NCBI RefSeq assembly: GCF_002386445.1
Contig: NZ_DGIR01000008.1
Coordinates: 1-64,000, forward strand
DNA length: 64,000 bases
Direction: 5' to 3'
Source: Pseudomonas sp. UBA4617
Lineage (GTDB): Bacteria > Pseudomonadota > Gammaproteobacteria > Pseudomonadales > Pseudomonadaceae
Under the pieces are notes generated by a model, which ran no database searches, had not been told where the DNA came from, and was given only the letters and a program-made list of their open reading frames with translations. Positions 46,167 to 54,324 of this stretch are shown in pieces. A program made the position numbers and the translations under genes. Every line of letters starts with the position of its first letter. Position 1 is the stretch's first letter.

Positions 46167-46637
46167 TCACAGCGCGCCGATGCGATCCAGCTCCTTCTGC
46201 AACCCGTCGCGATCCAATGAGGCAAACGGCAAGCTGAAGAACGCTGCGCAGCGCTTGCGGATATGCTCCAGGGTTGCGCGGAAGGCGGCGTCGATCAGCG
46301 TTTCGTCGCCCTCGACCTCGGACGGGTCCTCCAGCCCCCAATGGGTTTTCAGCGCGGTGCCGAAGTACACCGGGCAGGCTTCGCCGGCGGCTTTGTCGCA
46401 CACGGTGATGACAATGTCCGGCGGGCTGCCTGCGAAGGCATCATTGCCCTTGCTGCTGAGGCCCTCGGTGGCTATGCCGGCCTGTTGCAGGGTAGTGAGG
46501 CTGCGCGGCAACACCTGCCCCCTGGGGAAGCTGCCGGCGCTGATCGCCTCGAACCCTGCCGGCGCCATATGGTTAAAAAGGGCTTCGGAAAGGATGCTGC
46601 GGCAACTGTTGGCGGTGCACATGAACAGAACTCGCAT
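46167..46637 (-). CDS. arsC: Arsenate reductase ArsC (LMW-phosphatase type)
   Basis: A 156-residue protein beginning MRVLFMCTANSCRS, with the P-loop CX5R (Cys7 to Arg13) of the low-molecular-weight phosphatase fold. THWGLEDPSEVEGDE follows, carrying the conserved Asp. It reduces arsenate to arsenite, which ArsB exports. It is the last gene of arsRBC, 27 bp after arsB, with ribosome site GAGGAG. No arsH gene follows, unlike many pseudomonad ars operons. Confidence 0.93.
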   Translation of the reverse strand: MRVLFMCTANSCRSILSEALFNHMAPAGFEAISAGSFPRGQVLPRSLTTLQQAGIATEGLSSKGNDAFAGSPPDIVITVCDKAAGEACPVYFGTALKTHWGLEDPSEVEGDETLIDAAFRATLEHIRKRCAAFFSLPFASLDRDGLQKELDRIGAL

Positions 46638-46664
46638 GAAAAACTCCTCGCGTGGGGCGGAATG

Positions 46665-47948
46665 TCAGAGGCTAAGGCGCAATGCCAGTGCCGACAGGGT
46701 GATCAGCAGCACGGGCAGGGTCAGCAAAATGCCGACCTTGAAGTAATACCCCCAGGTGATACGCACTCCCTTGCGTTCCAGCACATGCAACCACAACAGC
46801 GTGGCGAGGCTGCCGATCGGAGTGATCTTCGGCCCCAGGTCACAGCCGATCACGTTGGCGTAGACCATGGCGTCGCGCACCAGCCCTTCGGCGCCACTGC
46901 CCTGGATCGACAGGGCGCCGACCAGCACGCTGGGCATGTTGTTCATCACCGATGACAGCAGTGCCGACAGCAGGCCGGTGCCGATGGCGGCGCCCCACAC
47001 CCCATGTTCGGCAAGGCGCTCGAGCCAGTGGCTGAGGAAGTCGGTCAGGCCGGCGTTCTTCAGGCCGTAGACCACCAGGTACATGCCAAGGGAAAAGACC
47101 ACCACCTGCCACGGCGCTTCGCGCAGCACGCGGCGGGTGGAAATCCGGTGGCCGCGTGCAGCGACCGCGAACAGCAACGCGGCGCACACGGCCGCGACTG
47201 CACTGATCGGGATACCGAGCGGTTCCAGGGCGAACAGGCCGACCAGCAAGACCAGCAGCGTCCACCAGCCCACGACGAAGGTCGCCTGGTCGCGAATCGC
47301 CGCCCGCGGCGCCTGCAAGGCTTCGACGGCGTACTGCTTCGGCAGGTCGCGACGGAAGTACAGGAACAGCACCAGCAAGGTGGCGGCCACGCTCGCCAGG
47401 TTCACTGGCACCATCACCGAGGCGTACTCGGCGAACCCCAGCCCGAAGTAGTCGGCGGACACGATGTTCACCAGGTTGGACACCACCAGCGGCAGGCTGG
47501 CGGTGTCGGCGATGAAGCCCGCGGCCATGACGAATGCCAGCGTGGCTGCCGGCGAGAAGCGCAAGGCCATCAGCATCGACATGACGATGGGGGTAAGGAT
47601 CAGTGCTGCCCCATCGTTGGCGAACAGCGCCGATACCGCAGCGCCTAGCAGGACGCAGAAGGCGAACAAGCGGTAGCCGCTGCCCTTGGCCCAGCGCGCC
47701 ACATGCAGCGCCGCCCACTCGAAGAAACCGGCTTCGTCCAGCAGCAGGCTGATGATGATGACGGCGATGAAGGTGGCGGTGGCGTTCCAGACGATGGCCC
47801 ACACGGTCGGGATGTCGCCCAGCGACACCGCGCCGGCCGCCAGCGCGATCAGCGCGCCGAGCGCGGCACTCCAGCCGACGCCAAGACCCTTGGGTTGCCA
47901 GATGACCAGGATGAGGGTGAACAGAAAAACGCTGAGTGCGACTAGCAT
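46665..47948 (-). CDS. arsB: Arsenite efflux transporter ArsB
   Basis: A 427-residue inner-membrane protein with about 12 TM helices. It starts MLVALSVFLFTLILVIWQPKG and has the ArsB motifs ALFANDGAALILTPIV and SSVMNNMPSVLVGAL. It exports arsenite and antimonite using the proton gradient. A start six codons upstream (MPIEPA) is possible. It lies 23 bp after arsR. No arsA ATPase gene is present, so efflux is secondary. Confidence 0.95.
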   Translation of the reverse strand: MLVALSVFLFTLILVIWQPKGLGVGWSAALGALIALAAGAVSLGDIPTVWAIVWNATATFIAVIIISLLLDEAGFFEWAALHVARWAKGSGYRLFAFCVLLGAAVSALFANDGAALILTPIVMSMLMALRFSPAATLAFVMAAGFIADTASLPLVVSNLVNIVSADYFGLGFAEYASVMVPVNLASVAATLLVLFLYFRRDLPKQYAVEALQAPRAAIRDQATFVVGWWTLLVLLVGLFALEPLGIPISAVAAVCAALLFAVAARGHRISTRRVLREAPWQVVVFSLGMYLVVYGLKNAGLTDFLSHWLERLAEHGVWGAAIGTGLLSALLSSVMNNMPSVLVGALSIQGSGAEGLVRDAMVYANVIGCDLGPKITPIGSLATLLWLHVLERKGVRITWGYYFKVGILLTLPVLLITLSALALRLSL

Positions 47949-47971
47949 GGCAGGCTCGATAGGCATTGGAT

Positions 47972-48319
47972 TCAGCAGCAGGCGCTGGTTCGGACAGGGC
48001 GACCGTCCATGTTCTGCAGGCGCTCGGTGTTGGCTTGCAGCCATTGGGCATTGGCTTTCAGGGTCACCTGCAGCAGCTCGATGGCCCAACTGGGCAGGGC
48101 CGGGTTGAGGCGGTAATACACCCATTGGCCTTGCCGGCGGTCCAGCAGCACGCCACTGCTGCGCAGTTGCGCCAGGTGCCGGCTGACCTTCGGCTGGCTG
48201 TCGCCGAGGGCGCACATCAGCTCGCATACGCAGAGTTCGCCAAGGCTGGCGATCAGCAGGGTGGCACGTGCGCGGGTTTCGTCGGCCAGGCTTTTGAAGA
48301 GTTCTGAAGGACTGATCAT
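47972..48319 (-). CDS. arsR: Arsenic-responsive transcriptional repressor ArsR
   Basis: A 115-residue SmtB/ArsR-family winged-helix repressor. The metalloid site is in SLGELCVCELM (Cys30, Cys32), and the recognition helix follows in SQPKVSRHLAQLRSSGVLLD. It ends SACC, adding C-terminal cysteines. Arsenite binding releases it from the operon promoter. The ATG giving MISPSELFKS is used; MSRS at 48331 is an alternative. It is the first gene of arsRBC. Confidence 0.94.
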   Translation of the reverse strand: MISPSELFKSLADETRARATLLIASLGELCVCELMCALGDSQPKVSRHLAQLRSSGVLLDRRQGQWVYYRLNPALPSWAIELLQVTLKANAQWLQANTERLQNMDGRPVRTSACC

Positions 48320-48332
48320 GCTGCGGCTCATT

Positions 48333-48377
48333 ACATATGGATAGGCGAATATACGAATTTTCATATGTATTGAGCAA
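48333..48377 (-). promoter_or_regulatory. ars promoter and ArsR operator candidate
   Basis: On the minus strand TTGCTC (48372-48377) and TATATT (48348-48353) are separated by 18 bp. An exact inverted repeat, ACATATG at 48333-48339 and CATATGT at 48362-48368, flanks the -10 and occupies the spacer, a position where ArsR would block RNA polymerase. Confidence 0.65.
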
Positions 48378-48443
48378 GTAGCGGATAGCCAGCGAGCCAG
48401 ACGGCTTGCAAGCGCGACACGACCGTCATGAAGGCGAACGGAC

Positions 48444-48500
48444 TTGACTCGTGAAAATTTCACTGTATTTTTTCATGAAAAATAACTCTAAAAATTTCAC
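48444..48500 (+). promoter_or_regulatory. Promoter with repeated GTGAAA/TTTCAC operators
   Basis: TTGACT (48444-48449) and TATTTT (48466-48471) with a 16-bp spacer form a plausible promoter. The palindrome GTGAAAATTTCAC (48451-48463) fills the spacer. TTTTTCATGAAAAA (48469-48482) overlaps the -10, and AAAATTTCAC (48491-48500) is a third, partial copy next to the regulator start. This suggests autoregulation by the XRE-cupin protein. Confidence 0.6.
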
Positions 48501-48514
48501 GGCAGTCCGAATCG

Positions 48515-49069
48515 ATGAAGATGCACGAAGAGGTTGAAGCCCTCGCGATCCTTATTCACGACCTGCGCAATTTCAAGAACCTCACCCTGGGCGAGCTGGC
48601 CGTGCGCACCAACCGCTCGGTGGGCTTCCTGTCCCAGGTCGAGCGCGGGGTCTCGCGCCCGAGCGTGGCCGACCTCACCGCCATCAGCGAAGCGCTCGGC
48701 GTATCCACCGCGTACTTCTACAACCTGAGCAAGCCACGTGGCATCAGCTGGGTCACGCGCCCTTACGAGCGGCGCACGCTGTACCTGGAATCGGGCATCA
48801 CCGATGTTTTGGCTTCGCCGAGCATCACCGGTGCCTTTGCCATGCTCGACAGCCATCTCGAGCCTGGCGCGTGCAGTGGCGAGCCGTACCTGACCGACCG
48901 TTCCGAGCAGGGCTGTTTCGTGCTCGAAGGCGAACTCACGGTATGGCTGGACGACGGCGATGCCGTGACCCTGCTGGCCAACGACTGTTTCCAGCTGCAA
49001 CCCTACGCGCAATTCCGTTACGCCAACCTGACAGAAAACCCCACCCGTGTGCTCTGGGTCTTCAACTGA
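48515..49069 (+). CDS. XRE-family regulator with C-terminal cupin domain (PuuR-like), copy 1
   Basis: A 184-residue protein: N-terminal HTH_3 domain (about 14-66) with LTLGELAVRTNRSVGFLSQVE and SRPSVADLTAISEALGVS, then a cupin barrel (about 105-180) with GCFVLEGELTVWLDDGD and LLANDCFQLQP. The architecture matches PuuR, the repressor of gamma-glutamylated putrescine catabolism. It directly precedes the gamma-glutamylpolyamine synthetase gene (27 bp gap). A close paralogue follows the same operon. Its promoter carries three related palindromes. Confidence 0.9.
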   Translation: MKMHEEVEALAILIHDLRNFKNLTLGELAVRTNRSVGFLSQVERGVSRPSVADLTAISEALGVSTAYFYNLSKPRGISWVTRPYERRTLYLESGITDVLASPSITGAFAMLDSHLEPGACSGEPYLTDRSEQGCFVLEGELTVWLDDGDAVTLLANDCFQLQPYAQFRYANLTENPTRVLWVFN

Positions 49070-49096
49070 ATTCGTTCACCTAACAAGGACAAGAAG

Positions 49097-50443
49097 ATGA
49101 GTGTCATCTTTCCGGACGTGCTGACAGAAGTGCGCGCGTTCCGCGCCAGATACCCAGAAATACGTTATGTCGACCTGATTGCGCTGGATATCCCCGGTCA
49201 CTTCTACGGCAAGCGCTACCCCATGGACATGCTGGAAAAGGTGGCTGCCGGCACGCCGCTGAAACTGCCGCAGAACTGTGTGTTGCTCGGCACCCAGGGT
49301 GGTCTGTACCCGATCGGTGACTACTGCTTCGCCGATGGCGACCCGGATGCCGTTCGGCGCCTGGTGCCGGGTACCTTGAAGCCGGTGCGTTGGGAGCAGG
49401 AAGTGATCGCCCAGATGCTGATCACCTCCGACGGCACCGCCAGGCCGATCGAGTTCGAGCCTCGTGAGGTGCTGGCCCGCGTGCTGCAGCGCCTGGCCAG
49501 GCGCGGCATTCGTCCGGTGGTGGCCTTCGAGCTGGAGTTCTACCTGTTCGACCGCCAGCTGGCCAACGGCCTGCCGCAGTACCCTCGCGACACGGCAAGC
49601 GGCGACCAGGACGACCAGCCGAACATGCACATCGAGCGGTTGTCGCGCTTTTCCTCGGTGCTGCACGAGATGGTCGACGCTGCCAACGAGCAAGGCGTGC
49701 CGGCCAATGTGATCACCGCCGAGCTGGGCCCGGGCCAGTTCGAGATCAATTTCTCGCACAGCGACGATGCCTTGAGTGCAGCCGACTGGTCGGCACTGTT
49801 CTGCCGCAGCACGCGTGGTGTCGCGATGAAACATGGCTATCGGGCCAGCTTCATGAGCAAGCCGTACCTGGATGCGCCGGGCAGCGGCATGCATGTGCAT
49901 GTCAGCCTGTACGACGATGCCGGCAACAACATCCTGGCGGTCGACGAGCAACGCAAGCTGCGCCATGCCGTGGCAGGCTGCCTGGAGCTGCTGCCCCACT
50001 GCATGCCGATCTTCGCCCCGAACCACAATGCCTACCGCCGCTACGGCGCGATGGTCAATGCGGCGAGCAAGGCCAGCTGGGGCTTCGAAGATCGTGATGC
50101 GTGCATTCGCATTCCCGAGTCCGACCCGCGCAACCTGCGCATCGAACACCGCCTTGCCGGCGCCGACGCCAACCCGTACCTGGTACTGGCGGCCATTCTG
50201 ACCGGCATGGAGCATGGCCTGGACAGGGGCGTCGAACCCATCGCCCCGCTCAACGACAACCGCCAGAGCGGCATCGATTTCCCCAAGGAGGCCTTCAGTG
50301 CCCTGGCTGCCATGCGCCACCACCCGGTACTCAACCAAGGCCTGGGCAGTGAGTTCGTGATGGTCTATTGCGAAAACAAGTACCAGGAGCAACAGGACTT
50401 CATGCGCCACATCGATGCCCGCGAATACCGCTGGTTCCTGTAA
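49097..50443 (+). CDS. spuB: Glutamine-synthetase-family gamma-glutamylpolyamine synthetase
   Basis: A 448-residue GS-fold ligase. It contains VVAFELEFYLFDRQ (metal-binding Glu pair), GPGQFEINFSHSDDAL, MSKPYLDAPGSGMHVHVSL and an APNHNAYRRYGAMVNA loop. It ATP-dependently joins glutamate to a polyamine such as putrescine. GS proper is excluded by length, and a downstream gamma-glutamyl hydrolase and aminotransferase indicate polyamine catabolism. It corresponds to SpuB/PuuA; exact substrate choice among polyamines or other amines is unproven. Confidence 0.9.
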   Translation: MSVIFPDVLTEVRAFRARYPEIRYVDLIALDIPGHFYGKRYPMDMLEKVAAGTPLKLPQNCVLLGTQGGLYPIGDYCFADGDPDAVRRLVPGTLKPVRWEQEVIAQMLITSDGTARPIEFEPREVLARVLQRLARRGIRPVVAFELEFYLFDRQLANGLPQYPRDTASGDQDDQPNMHIERLSRFSSVLHEMVDAANEQGVPANVITAELGPGQFEINFSHSDDALSAADWSALFCRSTRGVAMKHGYRASFMSKPYLDAPGSGMHVHVSLYDDAGNNILAVDEQRKLRHAVAGCLELLPHCMPIFAPNHNAYRRYGAMVNAASKASWGFEDRDACIRIPESDPRNLRIEHRLAGADANPYLVLAAILTGMEHGLDRGVEPIAPLNDNRQSGIDFPKEAFSALAAMRHHPVLNQGLGSEFVMVYCENKYQEQQDFMRHIDAREYRWFL

Positions 50444-50518
50444 CTGCCAAGGTGCCTCTGAGCCCTTTCTTTCTAGCGTTTCAATACAACGCGCAACCTG
50501 GATTTGCCGGAGGAAGAT

Positions 50519-51292
50519 ATGCCACGTGTGCCCGTGATCGGCATTACTGCTTGCACCCGCGTGATCGAGCAGCATGCCACCCAGACCATCAGCGAGAAGT
50601 ATGCACGTGCGGCGGCCGAGGCGGCGTGCGGGTTGCCGATCGTGATACCCAGCCTCGCCGAGCTGATTGACGGCGCGGATATCCTCGACGTGGTGGATGG
50701 GCTGATTTTTACCGGTTCGCCGTCCAACATCGAACCGTTCCACTACCAGGGCCCGGCCAGTGCTGTGGGCACCCATCACGATCCGCTGCGGGACGCCACC
50801 ACTTTGCCGCTGATGCGCGCGGCCATTGCCACGGGTGTGCCGGTGCTCGGCATCTGCCGCGGCTTGCAGGAAATGAACGTGGCCCTGGGTGGCAGCCTGC
50901 ACCAGAACGTTCACGAGACCGGGCTGTTCATGGACCACCGCGAAGGCAAGGGCGAGCCCATCGACAAGCAGTATGGCCCGCGGCACGCGCTGCATGTCGA
51001 ACCCGGCGGCATGCTCGAGCGCATGGGCCTGCCAGCGCTCATCGAGGTCAACTCCATCCACGGCCAGGGCATCGATGTGCTGGCCCCCGGGCTGCGGGTG
51101 GAAGCGCTGGCACCTGATGGGCTGGTAGAAGCGATTTCGGTGGAGCACAGCAAGGGGTTTGCCCTGGCAGTGCAATGGCACCCGGAATTCCAGGTCATGG
51201 ATAACCCGCATTACCTGATCCTCTTCCAAGCCTTCGGCAAGGCTTGCCGGCAACGTTCGGTAATGCGTCAGAAGCTGATGCTGTCCGCCTGA
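50519..51292 (+). CDS. spuA: Gamma-glutamyl-GABA hydrolase family protein (PuuD/SpuA)
   Basis: A 257-residue class-I GATase-like hydrolase starting MPRVPVIGITACTRVIEQHA. The nucleophilic Cys is in VLGICRGLQEMNVALGG, and the catalytic His-Glu pair is in VQWHPEF. It also has GLIFTGSPSNIEP near residue 65. It cleaves gamma-glutamyl-GABA to glutamate and GABA. A good ribosome site (GGAGGAAG) precedes the chosen ATG. It is the second gene of the operon. Confidence 0.92.
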   Translation: MPRVPVIGITACTRVIEQHATQTISEKYARAAAEAACGLPIVIPSLAELIDGADILDVVDGLIFTGSPSNIEPFHYQGPASAVGTHHDPLRDATTLPLMRAAIATGVPVLGICRGLQEMNVALGGSLHQNVHETGLFMDHREGKGEPIDKQYGPRHALHVEPGGMLERMGLPALIEVNSIHGQGIDVLAPGLRVEALAPDGLVEAISVEHSKGFALAVQWHPEFQVMDNPHYLILFQAFGKACRQRSVMRQKLMLSA

Positions 51293-51359
51293 ATGCGACC
51301 GTTCGCAACCTACAAAAAATACGGCGCAGCCCGGCTGCGCAAGCAGATGGAGTGAAGCA

Positions 51360-52718
51360 ATGAGTGAACAGAATTCCCGCACCCTGGCCTGGCAGGCGAT
51401 GAGCCGCGACCATCACCTGGCCCCGTTCAGCGATGTGAAGCAACTGGCCGAGAAGGGCCCGCGCATCATCACCTCGGCCAAGGGCGTATACCTGTGGGAC
51501 AGCGAAGGCAACCAGATACTCGATGGCATGGCAGGCCTGTGGTGCGTTGCGGTCGGCTACGGCCGCGATGAGCTGGCCGAGGTCGCCAGCCGGCAGATGA
51601 AGCAGTTGCCGTATTACAACCTGTTCTTCCAGACCGCGCACCCGCCGGCGCTGGAGCTGGCCAAGGCCATCGCCGATGTCGCTCCACCAGGCATGAACCA
51701 TGTGTTCTTCACTGGCTCCGGCTCAGAAGGTAACGACACCGTGCTGCGCATGGTTCGCCATTACTGGGCGATCAAGGGCCATAAGCAGAAGAAAGTGATC
51801 ATTGGCCGCATCAACGGCTACCACGGCTCCACCGTGGCAGGCGCGGGCCTGGGGGGCATGAGCGGCATGCACCAGCAGGGTGGGCTGATCCCGGATATCG
51901 TGCATATCCCGCAGCCTTACTGGTATGGCGAAGGCGGCGACATGACCGAGGCCGACTTCGGCGTGTGGGCGGCCGAGCAGTTGGAGGAAAAGATTCTCGA
52001 GGTTGGCGCGGACAACGTCGCTGCCTTCATCGCCGAACCGATCCAGGGCGCCGGTGGCGTGATCATCCCGCCGGACACCTACTGGCCGAAGGTCAAGGAG
52101 ATCCTCGCCCGGTACGACATCCTGTTCGTCGCCGACGAGGTGATCTGCGGCTTCGGCCGAACCGGTGAGTGGTTCGGTAGCGACTATTACGGCCTCAAGC
52201 CCGACTTGATGACCATCGCCAAGGGCCTCACCTCCGGCTACATCCCCATGGGCGGGGTGATCGTGCGTGATGAAATGGCCAAGGTGCTCAGCGAAGGCGG
52301 CGACTTCAACCACGGCTTCACCTATTCCGGCCACCCGGTGGCGGCTGCGGTGGGCCTGGAGAACCTGCGTATCCTGCGCGACGAGCAGATCATCGAGCAG
52401 GTGCGCAGGCAAACCGCGCCCTACCTGCAGCAGCGCCTGCGCGAGCTGGCCGACCACCCGCTGGTGGGCGAGGTGCGCGGCCTGGGCATGCTCGGCGCGA
52501 TCGAACTGGTGCAGGACAAGGCCACCCGCGCCCGTTACCAGGGCAAAGGTGTCGGCATGATCTGCCGCCAGCACTGCTTCGACAATGGCCTGATCATGCG
52601 CGCCGTCGGCGATACCATGATCATTGCGCCACCGCTGGTGATCAGCATCGCGGAAATCGACGAACTGGTGGAAAAGGCCCGCAAGTGCCTGGACCTGACG
52701 TACGAGGCTGTTCGTTAG
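51360..52718 (+). CDS. spuC: Class-III aminotransferase, putrescine/polyamine-pyruvate type
   Basis: A 452-residue PLP enzyme of fold type I. It has the N-terminal HHLAPFSDVKQLAEKGPRI, the cofactor region TGSGSEGNDTVLRMVRHYW, the Asp motif LFVADEVICGFGRTG and the Schiff-base lysine in MTIAKGLTSGYIPMGG. It transaminates putrescine or related amines to pyruvate. Third gene of the operon, 67 bp after spuA. The combination of a gamma-glutamyl route and a transaminase parallels P. aeruginosa spuABC, with the order changed. Confidence 0.93.
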   Translation: MSEQNSRTLAWQAMSRDHHLAPFSDVKQLAEKGPRIITSAKGVYLWDSEGNQILDGMAGLWCVAVGYGRDELAEVASRQMKQLPYYNLFFQTAHPPALELAKAIADVAPPGMNHVFFTGSGSEGNDTVLRMVRHYWAIKGHKQKKVIIGRINGYHGSTVAGAGLGGMSGMHQQGGLIPDIVHIPQPYWYGEGGDMTEADFGVWAAEQLEEKILEVGADNVAAFIAEPIQGAGGVIIPPDTYWPKVKEILARYDILFVADEVICGFGRTGEWFGSDYYGLKPDLMTIAKGLTSGYIPMGGVIVRDEMAKVLSEGGDFNHGFTYSGHPVAAAVGLENLRILRDEQIIEQVRRQTAPYLQQRLRELADHPLVGEVRGLGMLGAIELVQDKATRARYQGKGVGMICRQHCFDNGLIMRAVGDTMIIAPPLVISIAEIDELVEKARKCLDLTYEAVR

Positions 52719-52734
52719 CGCCAGCCAGTGTCAT

Positions 52735-52757
52735 CCGGGGCGGCAAGGCGGCCCCGG
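52735..52757 (+). terminator. GC hairpin after spuC
   Basis: CCGGGGC-n9-GCCCCGG forms a 7-bp stem 16 bp after spuC, without a T-tract. It may end the operon before the second regulator. Confidence 0.4.
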
Positions 52758-52803
52758 TCTGCCCACGTGAAGCCTTGCTTTGTGCCATGAATCCTGTACT
52801 TTT

Positions 52804-52822
52804 CAGGGCATCAATTTCCCTG
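52804..52822. promoter_or_regulatory. Inverted repeat before the second XRE-cupin gene
   Basis: CAGGG-n9-CCCTG lies 20 bp upstream of the start codon. It differs from the GTGAAA-type operators of copy 1, suggesting the two paralogues are controlled differently. Confidence 0.35.
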
Positions 52823-52842
52823 TCCGATAGTCGCGATTCAAC

Positions 52843-53397
52843 ATGAAAGTGCACGAAGAGATCGAAGGCCTGGCCGTATTGATTCGCGACCTGCGCAAGT
52901 TCAAGGGCCTGACCCTGGGTGAGCTGGCCCAGCGCATCGGCCGTTCGGTGGGTTTTCTTTCCCAGGTCGAGCGCGGCGTCTCGCGGCCAACCGTGGCCGA
53001 CCTCACGGCCATCAGCGAAGAACTCGGTGTCTCCACCGCCTATTTCTACAAGCTGGACAAGCCGCGTGAGCTCGACTGGGTGACCCGGCCACACGAGCGC
53101 CGTACGCTTCATCTGGCCGGCGGCATCACCGATGTGCTGGCATCCCCGACCATAACGGGGGCGTTCTCCATGCTCGACAGCCACCTGGAGCCGGGCGCCA
53201 GCAGTGGCGAGGAATACCTGGACGACAGCTCGGAACAGGGCTGTTTCGTGCTTGAAGGCGAACTGACCGTCTGGCTGGATGGCGGTGAGCCGGTAACGCT
53301 GCGCGCCAGTGACAGCTTTCAGCTGCAACCGCATGCCAGTTTTCGTTACGCCAACCTCACCGACAAGCCCACCCGGGTGCTCTGGGTGTTCAGCTGA
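52843..53397 (+). CDS. XRE-family regulator with C-terminal cupin domain (PuuR-like), copy 2
   Basis: A 184-residue paralogue of copy 1 with identical length and layout: HTH with LTLGELAQRIGRSVGFLSQVE and SRPTVADLTAISEELGVS, and a cupin with GCFVLEGELTVWLDGGE. Differences cluster in the recognition-helix flanks (RIGRS versus RTNRS) and the cupin. The two genes bracket the spuBAC operon, so one may act on it and the other on a distant target. A clean ATG (MKVHEEIEGLAV) follows a weak ribosome site. Confidence 0.9.
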   Translation: MKVHEEIEGLAVLIRDLRKFKGLTLGELAQRIGRSVGFLSQVERGVSRPTVADLTAISEELGVSTAYFYKLDKPRELDWVTRPHERRTLHLAGGITDVLASPTITGAFSMLDSHLEPGASSGEEYLDDSSEQGCFVLEGELTVWLDGGEPVTLRASDSFQLQPHASFRYANLTDKPTRVLWVFS

Positions 53398-53555
53398 GTC
53401 GATAGCACTCAGGCTTGTGAGGGTTACTTACGCGCTTGGTCATCAAGCGCAGTTCATGCGGCTGTCAGGCAGGCTGTCAGCACGCCAGGAAGGAACCTCT
53501 TATCTCGCGGTTTCGTATAAGACGAAATCGATCACTGGCAAAGGAATGCATCACC

Positions 53556-54233
53556 ATGAACAACACCGACCGGGCCCTGCTGGGCTCAGGGCTATTGATT
53601 CCAGTCTGGCTCTTCATTGGCGTGTTTCTGACTTCGCTTGGCTATCCCGGGTACAGCCACGTCGATCAGGCGATGAGCCAGTTAGGGGCAACCGGTGCTC
53701 CCACTCACGGCTACTCCGCGTGGGTGAACAATTTCCCCCTGGGGCTGCTGTTCGCGCTTTTCGCCCTGGGTCTTGCACGGCGTTTCGCCGGCTCGCGACT
53801 GGCACTGTTCAGCGCCGCGTTGATATTGCTTCACGGCCTGGCCAGTTTGGCGACGGGCCTGTTCGCCTGTGACGAGGGGTGCGCACCGGCACAGCCTTCC
53901 ATTTCCCAACATCTGCACAACGCGGCAGGCCTGGTCATGTTCCTCTCATTGACACTGGCGAGCGCGGTGTGGTGCTTGCTGGGCAGGCGATTGCTGTTGT
54001 CACCCGCGTTCGCAGGCCTCTGCGGGCTTTGCGTGGTGCTGGCGATCACCACCGTGGCGTTGATGGCCAAAGCCGTGGCAGACGGCCACGGGTTTGGTCT
54101 GTACCAGCGACTCAACTATGGCGTGTCGGTCATCTGGGTCGCTGCGCTGGCATGGGCTTCGCTGCGGGGAAGGTCGGCCACGAGCGGCGGCGACGCAGTG
54201 ACCGTGACCGCTAAGCAGCCGCCGATCATTTAG
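53556..54233 (+). CDS. DUF998 family integral membrane protein
   Basis: A 225-residue protein with six predicted TM helices, beginning ALLGSGLLIPVWLFIGVFLT and including YSHVDQAMSQLGATGAP, a DUF998 hallmark. Cys and Glu residues in FACDEGCAP lie in a loop near residue 107. Function unknown. The ATG with GGAATG upstream is used. It stands alone between the second XRE gene and a secreted protein. Confidence 0.85.
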   Translation: MNNTDRALLGSGLLIPVWLFIGVFLTSLGYPGYSHVDQAMSQLGATGAPTHGYSAWVNNFPLGLLFALFALGLARRFAGSRLALFSAALILLHGLASLATGLFACDEGCAPAQPSISQHLHNAAGLVMFLSLTLASAVWCLLGRRLLLSPAFAGLCGLCVVLAITTVALMAKAVADGHGFGLYQRLNYGVSVIWVAALAWASLRGRSATSGGDAVTVTAKQPPII

Positions 54234-54324
54234 GGCAAAGGGCAGGGGAGCTTGGCACCCTGCCAGTATTGTCTGCTCAGTGCGCAAGGGTTAGGTTGCT
54301 GGGCTCTTTTCAAGGACGATATCG

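Noticed and set aside
48333..48500. Repeat array resembling a short CRISPR
   Set aside because: The repeats are short operators with irregular spacing and no uniform spacers; there are no cas genes.
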